This document shows, in pieces, positions 7,978 to 17,589 of a stretch of DNA of 64,000 nucleotides (positions are counted from its first letter, which is position 1; every line of letters begins with the position of its first letter). Source of the DNA: Bacteroidota bacterium (lineage in GTDB: Bacteria > Bacteroidota > Bacteroidia > JACCXN01); the NCBI GenBank assembly GCA_013696965.1, contig JACCXN010000057.1, forward strand, positions 1 through 64,000. The letters run 5' to 3'. A program made the translations under genes and the position numbers. The notes under the pieces are model-generated. The model had not been told where the DNA came from and did not search any database. It was given only the letters and a program-made list of their open reading frames with translations.

Positions 7978-8643
7978 TTATTCTTTAATATACTCTTTCT
8001 TTAAGATATCAATTTCAGAAATTAGCCGGTTAACATCATTTTTGTCCGTTCCATCATAAAATCCACGTATTCTTTTTTCCTTATCCACCAAAATTAAATT
8101 TTCAGTATGGATGAAATCATGTTCGTCTCCATCCCCTTGAGTGGTTACTGCAAAATAGGATTGGCGGGCAAGTGCATAAATATCTTTTTTATCTCCGGTT
8201 AAAAAGAGCCATTTTCCAGGTAAAGCACCGTACCTTTGTGCATATTCCTGCAGAACTTCCGGAGTGTCAATTTCAGGCATTACTGAATGTGAAACAAGCA
8301 TAATATCCTGGTGGTCTTTGAAATTATCGTTTACCCTTTTCATCTGAGCTGACATGGCAGGGCAAATAGAGGGACAGGTGGTGAAAAAAAAGTCGGCTAC
8401 ATAAATTTTATTTTCCAGTACCTTTTCTGTAACTTTTATTCCTTGCTGACTAATAAGTTCAAAGGCTGCAATACGGTGAGTTCCTGTTTTTTTTTCTTTG
8501 TTTTCATCAACCATTTTTGGATTGATATCCGAGAGCTTGAAAATCTTAAGCTTTTCTTTGGGTTTTATTATGTTAAAAGCTATTATAGAGCCTGTAAATA
8601 CAATTATTACAACAGCAATAACAGTTAAAACAGATGATCTCAT
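7978..8643 (-). CDS. SCO1/SenC family copper-binding thioredoxin-like protein
   Basis: 221 residues. An N-terminal membrane anchor (about residues 5-24) is followed by a thioredoxin fold carrying the SCO copper site: Cys90 and Cys94 in TTCPSICP and His179 in DFIHTENL. Family members deliver copper to the CuA centre of cytochrome c oxidase or act as redox chaperones outside the cytoplasmic membrane. Its ATG overlaps the stop of the upstream TlpA-like gene (ATGA at 8640-8643), so the two are translationally coupled. No cytochrome oxidase genes lie in this window. Confidence 0.9.
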   Translation of the reverse strand: MRSSVLTVIAVVIIVFTGSIIAFNIIKPKEKLKIFKLSDINPKMVDENKEKKTGTHRIAAFELISQQGIKVTEKVLENKIYVADFFFTTCPSICPAMSAQMKRVNDNFKDHQDIMLVSHSVMPEIDTPEVLQEYAQRYGALPGKWLFLTGDKKDIYALARQSYFAVTTQGDGDEHDFIHTENLILVDKEKRIRGFYDGTDKNDVNRLISEIDILKKEYIKE

Positions 8644-10052
8644 AATTTTGGATTCAGTTTTTTCTCAAGCATTTCTTCGAGTTGTTCAACACTTATTTTT
8701 TTCGCAATGATTTCTTTATTCTCATCTAATAAATAAAGAACAGGAGTACTGTAAATATCATAAACTTTTCTGAAATTAGTTTGGTTGTATGGGTCATATA
8801 CATTAAGCCATTTAAGTTCTTTTTCCTCAACAAAACTTTTCATTTTTTCTAAATCCACTTCAGTACAAACGGCAAAGGCTCCAACACCCTGGCTTTTGTA
8901 TTTTTTATATACTTCATAAACTTGGGGGGTTATTTTTTTACAATGCCCACACTCAGGATCCCAAAAATACAATATAGTATACCTGGCTTTAACATTGTGC
9001 AGGCTAGAAACTGTATTGTTCATTTCCTTCATCACCAAATTTGGAGTTACTTTGCCAAGCAACAAAGGCTTTAAAGTAATAGCCCGGTTTGATATTTTTT
9101 CAAGTTGTTGCTCATCTACCCAAAAGGCTTGATTGGTCATGTAATACTTCTCAGCAAGATAAACAAATACCGCATCCATTCCCATTACATTCGATCTTTC
9201 ATAGGTATTGGTTATAAACCAAAGTGTATATTTAAACAATTCAGGACTTGCTTTAGCCTTTCCCAATACTGAATCAGCTGATTTGTATATGGAATCTGGT
9301 ATTTGTACTGTCATGTTTTCAATAAACTTTTTGAGTTTATTGTGATAAATAGGAGTGCGAAGTATTCTATCATCAGAAAAATCAATATTATCAAAATAAT
9401 GCTGTTTGTAGTACCTAAAAGCAAAGGTGGAGTCTTTAGCCCCGTTTTCAAGAATTGGTGCTTCAGGAATATCGATTTCTCCCATGGCATTAAACATCTT
9501 TGCAACAAAGGTCCCTGGATGTTTTTCCTGGAGATTCTTTTTGTAACTTAAAACCTCCTTATCAATAGCAATTAGTTTTTCTTTAATTTCGGCTGCCCCT
9601 TTGTCACCTGATTCCTCTAAAGCAGTCATTATAGTTTTAAGAGAATCAACCATCTTACCCCGGGGAGTAATGTAATTCAAGTATTCATAAAAAAGGATGT
9701 TTTCGGCTGAACCCTTTATTTTCATGTTTTTCACATAATCAACAGCATCGGTCTCAAGGCTGAAATTTTGTGTTGAATCAATAATTATTTCAAAATAACG
9801 GCTACCAGGTAAAATTATCAGGTAAATTCCACCTTCCAGTTTTTCTTTCCCTTCAAATGTAAACCTTCCCTGGGAATCCACTCTTGCCGAATCCTTAAGG
9901 TATTGTTTATCCCCATAATAATTCCCAAGCTGAACCACAGTATCTTTTATGCCCGTAACTTTTAGTTTAATTGAATATCCTTCCTTGGAAGCAAATGTTG
10001 AGGAGGATATTAGTACAGTAAGTATAAATGAAAACAATATCCGTAATGTCAT
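8640..10052 (-). CDS. TlpA-like thiol:disulfide protein with N-terminal DUF4369-type domain
   Basis: 470 residues. A signal peptide (to about residue 21, ending TFAS) is followed by a beta-rich DUF4369-like domain (about 25-125), a helical middle region, and a C-terminal thioredoxin-like domain. The redox pair is in YFWDPECGHCKK at about residues 365-375. Such Bacteroidota proteins are exported and act as thiol-disulfide reductants, often linked to cytochrome or oxidase maturation. The coupled SCO1 gene directly downstream fits that role. A TAnnTTTG box lies about 40 bases upstream. Confidence 0.85.
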   Translation of the reverse strand: MTLRILFSFILTVLISSSTFASKEGYSIKLKVTGIKDTVVQLGNYYGDKQYLKDSARVDSQGRFTFEGKEKLEGGIYLIILPGSRYFEIIIDSTQNFSLETDAVDYVKNMKIKGSAENILFYEYLNYITPRGKMVDSLKTIMTALEESGDKGAAEIKEKLIAIDKEVLSYKKNLQEKHPGTFVAKMFNAMGEIDIPEAPILENGAKDSTFAFRYYKQHYFDNIDFSDDRILRTPIYHNKLKKFIENMTVQIPDSIYKSADSVLGKAKASPELFKYTLWFITNTYERSNVMGMDAVFVYLAEKYYMTNQAFWVDEQQLEKISNRAITLKPLLLGKVTPNLVMKEMNNTVSSLHNVKARYTILYFWDPECGHCKKITPQVYEVYKKYKSQGVGAFAVCTEVDLEKMKSFVEEKELKWLNVYDPYNQTNFRKVYDIYSTPVLYLLDENKEIIAKKISVEQLEEMLEKKLNPKL

Positions 10053-10090
10053 AATTTTATGATTTTATTTTTTTAATAAAACGAACTGCA

Positions 10091-10098
10091 CAAAAATA
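10091..10098 (-). promoter_or_regulatory. candidate -7 box (TATTTTTG)
   Basis: On the minus strand, TATTTTTGTGCAG lies about 38 bases before the TlpA-like start and matches TAnnTTTG. No TTG stands at the usual -33 spacing. Confidence 0.35.
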
Positions 10099-10226
10099 AA
10101 AAAATTAAAGCAAAGAAGACTTTAAACAATTTTTCAAACGCAGATTAAATTTATTTATTTTTTTTCCTTAACCTGATTTTAAATCTTAATTAGTGAGAAA
10201 TGTAGGAGGGATATGGCAAAAATTCA

Positions 10227-11129
10227 TTAAACCATTGGTTGTAGTTCGGTTTTTGTTATCGTTTTTTTATGCTTCCATCTTTTATGAGACCAAAGCCAGA
10301 ATTCAGGGGTTTTTATAATTTCAGCTTCAAGCGCATTCATAAACAAGGATGTTATTTCTCCTGGTTTTTTGGTTGAGGGGTTTTCACAGATCGAATTTAC
10401 ATCTATTTCATAAAAACCTCTTTTAAGTTTTCTAACACTTGCAAACACAACAGGATAGTTAAGCTTAGTGGCAATTTTCTCAACTCCTGTATATACAGGT
10501 GTATCCTGGTTTAGAAACGAAATCCAAAGTGCATTGTCAGGTGAAGGGGTTTGATCAGCTATAAAAGCGGTTACAGCAAGCCCTTCTTTTTTATTAAATA
10601 ATTCTTTAAGGATTAAATTCATTGGCACAAGTACAGCACCAAACCTGGACCGTAAATTAAAAACCATTTGGTCAAAATATTTGTTTTTAAGCGGCTTGTA
10701 CACGGTTTGAACTCTATACTTAAAGAAGCAATTCATGCTAACACCAGCCATTTCCCAATTACCAAAATGCCCCATTACAATAATTACATCTCTATTAGAA
10801 TCATAAAGAGTATTAAATAATTCAGTGGCTTGTTGGCTAAAAGCGCAACGTTTTTTTATGTTGCTTTCACTGATGTTAATCAATTTAATTGTTTCCACTA
10901 CCACATCACATAAATGATGGTAGAATTTCCTTTCTACTTCTATATATTTTTGTTCTGTTAACCCTGGAAATGAATTTAATAAATTGTTCCTAACTACTTG
11001 TTTACGGTAGCCCATAACATGGTACACCAAAAAGAAAAGGAAATCTGAAATTAAATAAAGTAAAGGGTATGGCAGAATGGAAAGAAGCCATATAAAGGGG
11101 AAAAGCAAAAAATAAATAAATGCATTCAT
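10227..11129 (-). CDS. LpxL/HtrB-type lipid A late acyltransferase
   Basis: 300 residues. The N-terminal hydrophobic anchor (about 1-36) is followed by the lysophospholipid-acyltransferase domain. The catalytic motif is His121-x4-Glu126 in GHFGNWE, and a later block reads ADQTPSPDNALW. The family transfers an acyl chain from acyl-ACP to a lipid A precursor at the inner face of the cytoplasmic membrane. It ends an apparent operon with a small basic lipoprotein gene 5 bases upstream and the UbiA-type gene before that. A diverged paralogue lies in the pigment cluster (55828-56706). Confidence 0.85.
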   Translation of the reverse strand: MNAFIYFLLFPFIWLLSILPYPLLYLISDFLFFLVYHVMGYRKQVVRNNLLNSFPGLTEQKYIEVERKFYHHLCDVVVETIKLINISESNIKKRCAFSQQATELFNTLYDSNRDVIIVMGHFGNWEMAGVSMNCFFKYRVQTVYKPLKNKYFDQMVFNLRSRFGAVLVPMNLILKELFNKKEGLAVTAFIADQTPSPDNALWISFLNQDTPVYTGVEKIATKLNYPVVFASVRKLKRGFYEIDVNSICENPSTKKPGEITSLFMNALEAEIIKTPEFWLWSHKRWKHKKTITKTELQPMV

Positions 11130-11134
11130 TGAAA

Positions 11135-11335
11135 TTAAGGCTTTGATTGAAATTTACGCAACCTTTTTTCATTTTTCCTGGCCAGTTTTTTCTGGTATTT
11201 CAAATCACTTTTTCTCATTTCCCTGCTGGGCTTGTTTTTAGAATAAAAGGTTTTATTGGTGGCACCCTGATTGGATTTACAGGAAACCTGGAAAAATAAA
11301 AAAACCGAAAACAGAAGTACTAAGGCCTTGTGCAT
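11135..11335 (-). CDS. small basic lipoprotein
   Basis: 66 residues. A signal peptide ends in a lipobox (FQVSC, Cys19). The mature ~47 residues are strongly basic, rich in Lys, Arg and Asn (MRKSDLKYQKKLARKNEKRLRKF). I do not recognise a named family. It lies between the UbiA-type gene (15 bases) and the LpxL-type gene (5 bases), so it is probably co-transcribed. The charge suggests contact with nucleic acid or acidic envelope polymers, but that is inference. Confidence 0.65.
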   Translation of the reverse strand: MHKALVLLFSVFLFFQVSCKSNQGATNKTFYSKNKPSREMRKSDLKYQKKLARKNEKRLRKFQSKP

Positions 11336-11350
11336 ATCTTACAAATGTAA

Positions 11351-12182
11351 CTATTGGAGACTATTTCCCTTAACTAAATTTTTATTATTTATACTTAACT
11401 GCATATTTGTTGAAAAAAGTACAATTAAAAAACAAACACTCATACATAGTGCAGAAATAGTATTAAGTTTCATACTGCGTTCAAAACTTGCATTATCAGC
11501 ATTATGAATAGAATCCCGCATCCACTTCATAAAATACAAGGTTACGGGAAAAAGAAAAATAAAAAACAAAAAGTAAAAATAATAATTGAAGAATAGAATG
11601 TAAAATATCAAAAGCATAACATTCACAGTTGCGAATAAAAACATGCTTAATAAAAAAGTGCCTTTTATTCCCAACATACTGCTAATGGTTTTATCGCCTC
11701 TTTTCTTATCCTCAATATGCTGGTAAATTTGTGATAAGGGGTAATAGGCCCCTACAAACATGGATGCAATTGCCATTGCAAATACATTATAGAAATTTAA
11801 CCATTCAAAAAGAGTTGTTGAGGTGGAAAAATAACTAACCAGGAAATAGGTATACCCTCCTTGAAAAAGCATTACTAGTACCCAGGAGAATATACCGTAT
11901 TTTTTTAATCGTATTAATGGTAACTTGTGGAGGGTTTTTCAGTCCTCCAATACTTCCTTCATCTTTATCCATATAGCTGTTGTAGGAATTGCTAGCTGGG
12001 TATATAAACAAATGTAAAGAGATGAAAATAATGAAGGAATTTAAAAATAGTATTTCTTTAGCAAAAGTTAAGCTGAAAAGAAAGATTGGAAATAGGTAAA
12101 TTGAAAAAGGGATGCGTAAATGGCTGATAGTGTCCTTATCAAAAATCTTAAATAAATAGATTAAATTCAATTTTTCCTGCAT
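11351..12182 (-). pseudogene. UbiA-family prenyltransferase, one frameshift
   Basis: The N-terminal frame (from ATG 12182) carries the first prenyl-diphosphate-binding motif, NSYNSYMDKDEGSIGG. The C-terminal frame (to 11351) carries the second, YQHIEDKKRGDKT. The frames join if one A is removed from the seven-A run of the coding strand (T-run at 11900-11906), which gives KKYGIFSWVLVMLFQGGYTYF. The joined protein, about 275 residues with about eight membrane helices, has normal family length. Enzymes of this family prenylate aromatic or other acceptors in quinone, haem or lipid biosynthesis. The homopolymer site makes a sequencing error a serious alternative to a true null allele. It is the first gene of the group ending in the LpxL-type gene. 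Confidence 0.75.
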
Positions 12183-12350
12183 TGTTTAATTCCTTTTTGG
12201 TATTTATTCTATCTGAATTAAATATTTTTTTTCATTTCACTCTATGAAAGACTTTTGTTTCTTCTAATTTTGCACTTTGATTTACTTTATGTATAATCTA
12301 CATCTCTAAAATAAGTAAAAATATTTTATAATAGTTAGAACCCAGGATTA

Positions 12351-13394
12351 ATGCTATATAAAAATTTAATTAAACCACTGTTGTTCTTGCTTGAACCGGA
12401 AACAGCTCATTATTTAGTTTCCAGAAGCTTAAAAATAATATTTACTATTCCGGGTGTAAAATCACTGGTGAAAAACAGGTTTGCAATAGAGGATAAAAAA
12501 CTTGAAATGAAACTCTTTGGAATAACTTTCCCAAATCCAGTTGGTCTTGCTGCAGGTTTTGACAAGGATGGCAAGATGTTTAATGAACTTTCATGTTTGG
12601 GTTTTGGTTTTATTGAAATAGGAACAGTAACTCCAAGGCCTCAACCGGGAAATCCCAAACCTAGATTATTCAGGCTGCCAAAGGATGAAGCCCTGCTAAA
12701 TAGAATGGGATTTAACAATGACGGAGCTGAAAAAGCAGCAGAAAGACTTAGGAAAAAAATGCCAGGAATAATTATTGGCGGAAATATTGGTAAAAATAAA
12801 GATACTCCGAACGAACAGGCAGTAAATGATTACTTACAATGTTTTGAAACTCTTTATGATTATGTAGATTATTTTGTAGTGAATGTGAGTTCTCCCAATA
12901 CCCCAGGTTTAAGAGCTCTTCAGGATAAAGGGCCCTTGACAGAAATATTACTAAAGGTAAAGAAAGCGAGTGATCAAAAAAGACAACCAAAACCTATTCT
13001 GCTAAAAATAGCTCCAGATTTAACCAATGAGCAATTGGATGATATAATCGAGATTATAAAAGAAACTAAAACCGATGGTGTAATTGCCACTAATACTACA
13101 ATAGACAGAAGAAACCTTAAAACTAATGCTGTTTTTGTTGAACAATTGGGTGCCGGTGGCTTAAGCGGTAAGCCGGTAAAAGTTAGGTCAACTGAAGTAA
13201 TAAGGTATCTTTCTGAAAAATCGGGTAGTGCTTTTCCTATAATTGGAGTTGGAGGAATTCATGATGCACAGGATGCCCTTGAAAAAATAAAAGCAGGAGC
13301 AAGCCTTATCCAGTTGTATACTGGATTTATCTATGAAGGGCCGATATTAATTAAAAAGATCAATCAGGCAATTTTAAAATCCTTAGAATCCTAA
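12351..13394 (+). CDS. pyrD: dihydroorotate dehydrogenase (quinone), class 2
   Basis: 347 residues, the normal length for class 2 enzymes, including the N-terminal membrane-association helices ([19 protein letters not shown]). It oxidises dihydroorotate to orotate with FMN and passes electrons to quinone in the pyrimidine pathway. FMN and substrate motifs are visible: [32 protein letters not shown] (the class 2 catalytic Ser region) and GVGGI near the C-terminus. A TAATTTTG box at 12265 may be its promoter. The gene is divergent from the UbiA-type gene and followed by HMG-CoA lyase. Confidence 0.95.
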   Translation: MLYKNLIKPLLFLLEPETAHYLVSRSLKIIFTIPGVKSLVKNRFAIEDKKLEMKLFGITFPNPVGLAAGFDKDGKMFNELSCLGFGFIEIGTVTPRPQPGNPKPRLFRLPKDEALLNRMGFNNDGAEKAAERLRKKMPGIIIGGNIGKNKDTPNEQAVNDYLQCFETLYDYVDYFVVNVSSPNTPGLRALQDKGPLTEILLKVKKASDQKRQPKPILLKIAPDLTNEQLDDIIEIIKETKTDGVIATNTTIDRRNLKTNAVFVEQLGAGGLSGKPVKVRSTEVIRYLSEKSGSAFPIIGVGGIHDAQDALEKIKAGASLIQLYTGFIYEGPILIKKINQAILKSLES

Positions 13395-13437
13395 CATTTT
13401 TGATTTACAATGCTACTCTATTAAAAAAAAGGATAAG

Positions 13438-13463
13438 TTTAGCTTTTCACTTTTAAAGCTAAA
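13438..13463. other. 9-bp hairpin between pyrD and the HMG-CoA lyase gene
   Basis: TTTAGCTTT (13438-13446) pairs with AAAGCTAAA (13455-13463) around an 8-base loop. No T-tract follows on the plus strand. It may be a 3' processing or leader structure. Confidence 0.35.
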
Positions 13464-13481
13464 AAAACAAATTGTTATCAC

Positions 13482-14330
13482 ATGAAACTAATAGAATGTC
13501 CAAGAGATGCAATGCAAGGCATCAAAGAATTTATTCAAACCGAAAAAAAAGCAGCATATATTAATCAATTGCTTAAAGTAGGTTTTCATACAATTGATTT
13601 TGGAAGCTTCGTGTCCTCAAAAGCAATCCCACAGATGCAAGACACGGAAAAAGTTCTTAAAATGTTGGATTTATCCTCCACCAGTTCAAAACTACTTGCT
13701 ATTGTAGCCAATTTAAGAGGTGCAGAGCAGGCAGCAGATTTTGACGAAATAACTTATCTTGGTTTTCCCTTTTCAATTTCTGAAACCTTTCAGCAAAGGA
13801 ATACAAATTCTTCTGTTAATGAATCTTTAAAGAGGGTAGAAGAAATACAAAAACTTTGTTTAATGCAAAACAAGAAGCTTGTTATTTATATTTCCATGGC
13901 TTTTGGAAACCCTTATGGAGATGAATGGAACAATGAAATAGTAATTCAATGGACCAGAAAAATAGCAAGTATGGGTATTCAAATAATTGCTTTGTCTGAT
14001 ACCATTGGCATAGCTGAACCTTCCAGTATTTCTCATCTTTTTTCTGCAATTATCCCTGAATTTAAAGATATAGAAATAGGCGCTCATCTTCACACCACTC
14101 CTTTTACCTGGGAAGAGAAAGTTCAGGCAGCATACAACAATGGATGCAAAAGATTTGATTCAGCCATAAAAGGATACGGAGGCTGTCCTATGGCTAAGGA
14201 TGATTTAACAGGAAATATGCCAACTGAAAAATTGCTGGGTTTTTTTAAATCACAAAATATAGAAACAGGAATCAATTCAATTGCTTTTGATAAGGCAATG
14301 GAAATTGCTGAAATTACTTTTCCTCAATAA
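13482..14330 (+). CDS. hydroxymethylglutaryl-CoA lyase
   Basis: 282 residues forming a TIM barrel of the HMGL-like family. It splits 3-hydroxy-3-methylglutaryl-CoA into acetoacetate and acetyl-CoA, the last step of leucine breakdown. Visible features are the start IECPRDAMQG (metal-binding Asp after Arg), the metal-binding GAHLHTT (two His), and the C-terminal loop GYGGCPMAKDDLTGN with the conserved Cys. The family is soluble and cytoplasmic. A small hairpin follows the gene. No other leucine-degradation genes lie in the window. Confidence 0.9.
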   Translation: MKLIECPRDAMQGIKEFIQTEKKAAYINQLLKVGFHTIDFGSFVSSKAIPQMQDTEKVLKMLDLSSTSSKLLAIVANLRGAEQAADFDEITYLGFPFSISETFQQRNTNSSVNESLKRVEEIQKLCLMQNKKLVIYISMAFGNPYGDEWNNEIVIQWTRKIASMGIQIIALSDTIGIAEPSSISHLFSAIIPEFKDIEIGAHLHTTPFTWEEKVQAAYNNGCKRFDSAIKGYGGCPMAKDDLTGNMPTEKLLGFFKSQNIETGINSIAFDKAMEIAEITFPQ

Positions 14331-14333
14331 AGG

Positions 14334-14350
14334 AAAAACCCTGCGTTTTT
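14334..14350 (+). terminator. small hairpin after the HMG-CoA lyase gene
   Basis: AAAAAC (14334-14339) and GTTTTT (14345-14350) enclose a 5-base loop. It sits four bases after the stop codon and ends in a T-run. Confidence 0.45.
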
Positions 14351-14475
14351 GTTCATGAGGGCTTAAATCCTTTGCATTACTGCAAATAGTTAAAGTCGTA
14401 ATTATTATTTAACTTTATTATTCAGGTGAATCTTTTTACCTGCAATTTTAAATTAACCTTTAATTATAAAAATTT

Positions 14476-14901
14476 ATGCCTACACGTAAAGCAAGTGCTC
14501 AATGGTCAGGTGACCTAAAACAGGGTTCAGGGAAAATAACAACAGGTGGAGTTATTAAAAATGCAGAATATACATTTACATCGCGTTTTGAGGATGGGGT
14601 TGGAACAAATCCTGAGGAATTACTAGGATCTGCTCATGCAGCTTGTTTTTCAATGGAACTTGCAAGCAAATTGTCAGCTGATGGTTATTCTGTGGACACC
14701 ATTAACACATCTGACAGCATACATTTAGAGAAAAATGGAAATGGTTTTTCCATTTCGAAAATTGTTATTAACTGCGAGGCAAAAGTGCAGGGAATTAACA
14801 AGGAAGAATTTTTAAAATATGCCGAAAATGCAAAGAATAATTGCATTATCTCAAAAGCATTAACTGGAGTAAACATGGAATTGGAGACTGTATTAAAATA
14901 G
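14476..14901 (+). CDS. OsmC family peroxiredoxin
   Basis: 141 residues, normal for OsmC. The enzyme reduces organic hydroperoxides with a pair of cysteines: the peroxidatic Cys in AHAACFSMEL and the second in NNCIISKAL near the C-terminus. The start RKASAQWSGDLKQGSGKI and the GTNPEELLGSAHA block are typical. It is a cytoplasmic dimer in known members. It stands alone, with a 145-base upstream gap and a separate protease gene behind it. Together with the superoxide dismutase and MsrB it adds to the oxidative-stress genes of this window. Confidence 0.92.
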   Translation: MPTRKASAQWSGDLKQGSGKITTGGVIKNAEYTFTSRFEDGVGTNPEELLGSAHAACFSMELASKLSADGYSVDTINTSDSIHLEKNGNGFSISKIVINCEAKVQGINKEEFLKYAENAKNNCIISKALTGVNMELETVLK

Positions 14902-14959
14902 ATTTTAATGTAATGCGTTAAAACTATTTCTTATTCTTGCAGCAAATTTCATCTTACTT

Positions 14960-16567
14960 GTGAAAAAAGCAGGTCTTGTATCCTTGTTTCTCTTATTGAT
15001 TTTTTCTGGTTTCAATTATATTGAAAGCCGGAATGATAAAGTAGACAGAAGTCTTCGTTTGTACGATGCTTATTTCCGTACATTAATGGAGAATTACGTA
15101 GATGAACTTGATCCCCAAATTGTTATTCGAAAATCAATTGATGCAACAAATGCCTCAATTGATACCTATACACGATTTTTTGATTCCACCGAAACCCTTG
15201 ACAGGACAAGACAATGGCAGGGGATCCTTTATGGAGGGATAGGAATTGATTTAATTGACAGAAACGGTTCGGTACTTATAACGGGGGTTAAAGAAAATTA
15301 TCCGGCACAAAAAGCGGCCATATTTCCTGGCAACATTATTTTATCTATTGATAGTAATTCAATTAAAGGGAAACAATTTGCGGAAGTTGTAAATCTAATT
15401 CGTGGTGAAGTTGGAACTGAAGTTTCTTTTACCCTGGCAAATTCAACAGATACTGTAATTAAAAAATTAGTTAGGGTGCAGGTCAAAAGTGAACCCGTTC
15501 CTTATTCTTTTTTAATTGATGAAAATACTGGCTATATTAAATTCAATCATTTTCTTAAAGGTTCCTCAAATGCTTTTAATGAATCCCTGATCGAGTTAAA
15601 AAACAAGATAAAACTAAAAAACCTCATTGTGGATTTAAGGGGAAACTCTGGCGGATTAGTGGATGAGGCAGTTAAATTACTTTCTTTTTTTATCCCTGAT
15701 GGAAAGGAAGTTTGTTCGCTTAAAGGATTTAATTCAGGCAGCAACTATTCTTATTATACTTCTGGGAATCTTGCAGATACAACTTTATTCCTAATTTTAT
15801 TGACAGATGAAAATACTATTTCCGCTGCTGAGATTTTTGCCGGAGCAATTCAGGACTATGACAGGGCAGTAATTGTAGGAAGAACAACCTTTGGTAAAGG
15901 CCTTGTACAAGGAACGCGTTTTCCCGGAGCAGGAACAAGTCTTTACATTACAGCTGCCAGATATTATACACCTTCCGGAAGAGGTATTCACAGATTTAAT
16001 AAACCTAATAATTTTGATAGATTGTTTTATTCAAACAATGGAAGGGAGCTTAAAGCAGAAGGAGGAGTTTCCCCTGATGTATTTATGGATGCAAAAAAAG
16101 TTCCTCCGATCATTAAATCTTTAGAATTGAGTTTTTTGCTTTTTGATTATGCAAACTATTATAAAAAGTTAAATCCTAAGATAATAAATGGAACAGGGTT
16201 TTCTTTTGAGGATAAGGTTTTGAATGATTTTATAAAATTTGTATGGGAAAGACAAGATGAGCTAAAATTACCATCAGATAAAAAACTGGGAGAATTAATT
16301 GAAGTTTTAATCACTGAAAACCAAGAAAATCCCACATCAAAGGAGATTGAAAAATTAATGCAAAACATGCGGAATCAAAAAGCACTAATGCTAAAAAAAT
16401 ATAAAAAAGAAATAAAGGTGCTTCTGGAAAGGGAAATTTTAAAAAGATATTATTATTCATCGCTTATAGCTTCACGGGAAGCCCAACAGGATGAATTGAT
16501 TCAAAAATCGCTTAGTTTATTTAAGGATACTGTTGAATATAAAAAGATATTAAATCTGAATAAGTAA
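14960..16567 (+). CDS. S41 family C-terminal processing peptidase
   Basis: 535 residues from a GTG start. A signal peptide or anchor (about 1-20) precedes an N-terminal helical part, a PDZ domain (about 85-170, GVKENYPAQKAAIFPGNIILSID) and the S41 protease core. The catalytic Ser is in NTISAAEIFAGAI and the Lys in TTFGKGLVQ, as in tail-specific proteases. It cleaves envelope proteins from their C-terminal ends in the periplasm. A charged helical tail follows the core. The TTG/GTG choice rests on the leader beginning just after the first Lys residues. It is convergent with the CvfB-like gene. Confidence 0.9.
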   Translation: MKKAGLVSLFLLLIFSGFNYIESRNDKVDRSLRLYDAYFRTLMENYVDELDPQIVIRKSIDATNASIDTYTRFFDSTETLDRTRQWQGILYGGIGIDLIDRNGSVLITGVKENYPAQKAAIFPGNIILSIDSNSIKGKQFAEVVNLIRGEVGTEVSFTLANSTDTVIKKLVRVQVKSEPVPYSFLIDENTGYIKFNHFLKGSSNAFNESLIELKNKIKLKNLIVDLRGNSGGLVDEAVKLLSFFIPDGKEVCSLKGFNSGSNYSYYTSGNLADTTLFLILLTDENTISAAEIFAGAIQDYDRAVIVGRTTFGKGLVQGTRFPGAGTSLYITAARYYTPSGRGIHRFNKPNNFDRLFYSNNGRELKAEGGVSPDVFMDAKKVPPIIKSLELSFLLFDYANYYKKLNPKIINGTGFSFEDKVLNDFIKFVWERQDELKLPSDKKLGELIEVLITENQENPTSKEIEKLMQNMRNQKALMLKKYKKEIKVLLEREILKRYYYSSLIASREAQQDELIQKSLSLFKDTVEYKKILNLNK

Positions 16568-16592
16568 GATTTATATCCCAAGAGAATTGAAT

Positions 16593-16620
16593 AAAAAAAG
16601 CCTGAATACAGGGGTTTTTA
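16593..16620. terminator. bidirectional hairpin between convergent genes
   Basis: An A-run followed by CCTG (16601-16604) pairs with CAGG (16609-16612) and a T-run (to 16619), with two mismatches beneath the loop. It lies between the S41 peptidase and CvfB-like genes. Confidence 0.5.
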
Positions 16621-16651
16621 GGTATGAATCATTTGCAACAATAAAGGATAA

Positions 16652-17503
16652 TTATTGTTTTTTTGCAAGCGATTCGCTAATAATGCTGATCCCCTTTTCT
16701 TCCAGTTTAATTATTTTTCCTTTATACAGTTTCCCGATTGCTTTTTTAAAGGCTTTCTTACTCATTCCTGCTGTTTCCTTTATTTCTTCAGGACTGCTGT
16801 TATCGGTAAGTGGAAGATAACCATTATGTGATTTTAATATTTTCAGTAATTTCTCACTGTCTGTATCAATTTTTTCTAGGCCTGATTTTTCAAGTGATAG
16901 ATCTATTTTACTATCCTCCCGCACCTTTTTAACCCATGCCTTTAGCTTATCACCTATAAAAAGTTTTTCAAAAACTTCATTCTTGTATAACAATCCCTGG
17001 TAACGATTGTTTACAATTGCTTTAAAGCCTAAATCTGTAACTTCGTATATTATGATATCAGCAGGATCACCATCTTCTAAATAAATGTTCTTTTGCTGCA
17101 AATGCTTGTCTATTTTTGCAGATCCAACAATTCGGTTGGTAAGTTCATCCACATAAATTGCAACAACATATTTTCTCCCAAGTTCCATTTTTTTACGCTG
17201 CTCATTAAAGGGAACCAAAAGATCTTTTTCAATTCCCCAATCAAGGAAAGCCCCTGAACCGGAAGTATCAACAACTTTAAGGTATGCGAATCCACCAACA
17301 GTTGCAGCAGGTTTAAGGGTAGTTGCAATAATCCTGTCTTCAGAATCCCTATAAACAAACACATTAATTAAATCTCCGGGTTTTAATCCCTCTGGAGCAT
17401 ATTTTCCAGGAAGCAAAATCCCTTCTTCTCCATTATCCAAATAAAATCCGAAATCAACTTGTCGGAGCACCTCCAACTCGTTAAATTTACCTAGTTCAAC
17501 CAT
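16652..17503 (-). CDS. CvfB/YitL-like S1 RNA-binding protein
   Basis: 283 residues from the ATG at 17503, where the conserved part begins (VELGKFNELEVLRQVDFGFYLD). An upstream in-frame start at 17584 would nearly touch the divergent helicase gene and adds an unconserved leader. Three S1-like beta-barrel segments are visible (about residues 5-60, 65-130 and 140-210), then a C-terminal winged-helix-like part (LLKILKSHNGYLPLTDNSSPEEIKE). CvfB proteins bind RNA and affect virulence gene expression in Gram-positives. In Bacteroidota the role is unassigned. Confidence 0.85.
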   Translation of the reverse strand: MVELGKFNELEVLRQVDFGFYLDNGEEGILLPGKYAPEGLKPGDLINVFVYRDSEDRIIATTLKPAATVGGFAYLKVVDTSGSGAFLDWGIEKDLLVPFNEQRKKMELGRKYVVAIYVDELTNRIVGSAKIDKHLQQKNIYLEDGDPADIIIYEVTDLGFKAIVNNRYQGLLYKNEVFEKLFIGDKLKAWVKKVREDSKIDLSLEKSGLEKIDTDSEKLLKILKSHNGYLPLTDNSSPEEIKETAGMSKKAFKKAIGKLYKGKIIKLEEKGISIISESLAKKQ

Positions 17504-17589
17504 TTGGCAAAGATATAGTTTAATCAGCAGATATAAAAATATACACTTTCTTCCAAATTCTATTTTTACTTTTAACTTTATCAACTATT

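Noticed and set aside
16652-17584. Upstream start at 17584 for the CvfB-like gene
   Set aside because: Conserved sequence begins at the ATG at 17503, and the longer start would leave only 5 bases to the divergent helicase gene.
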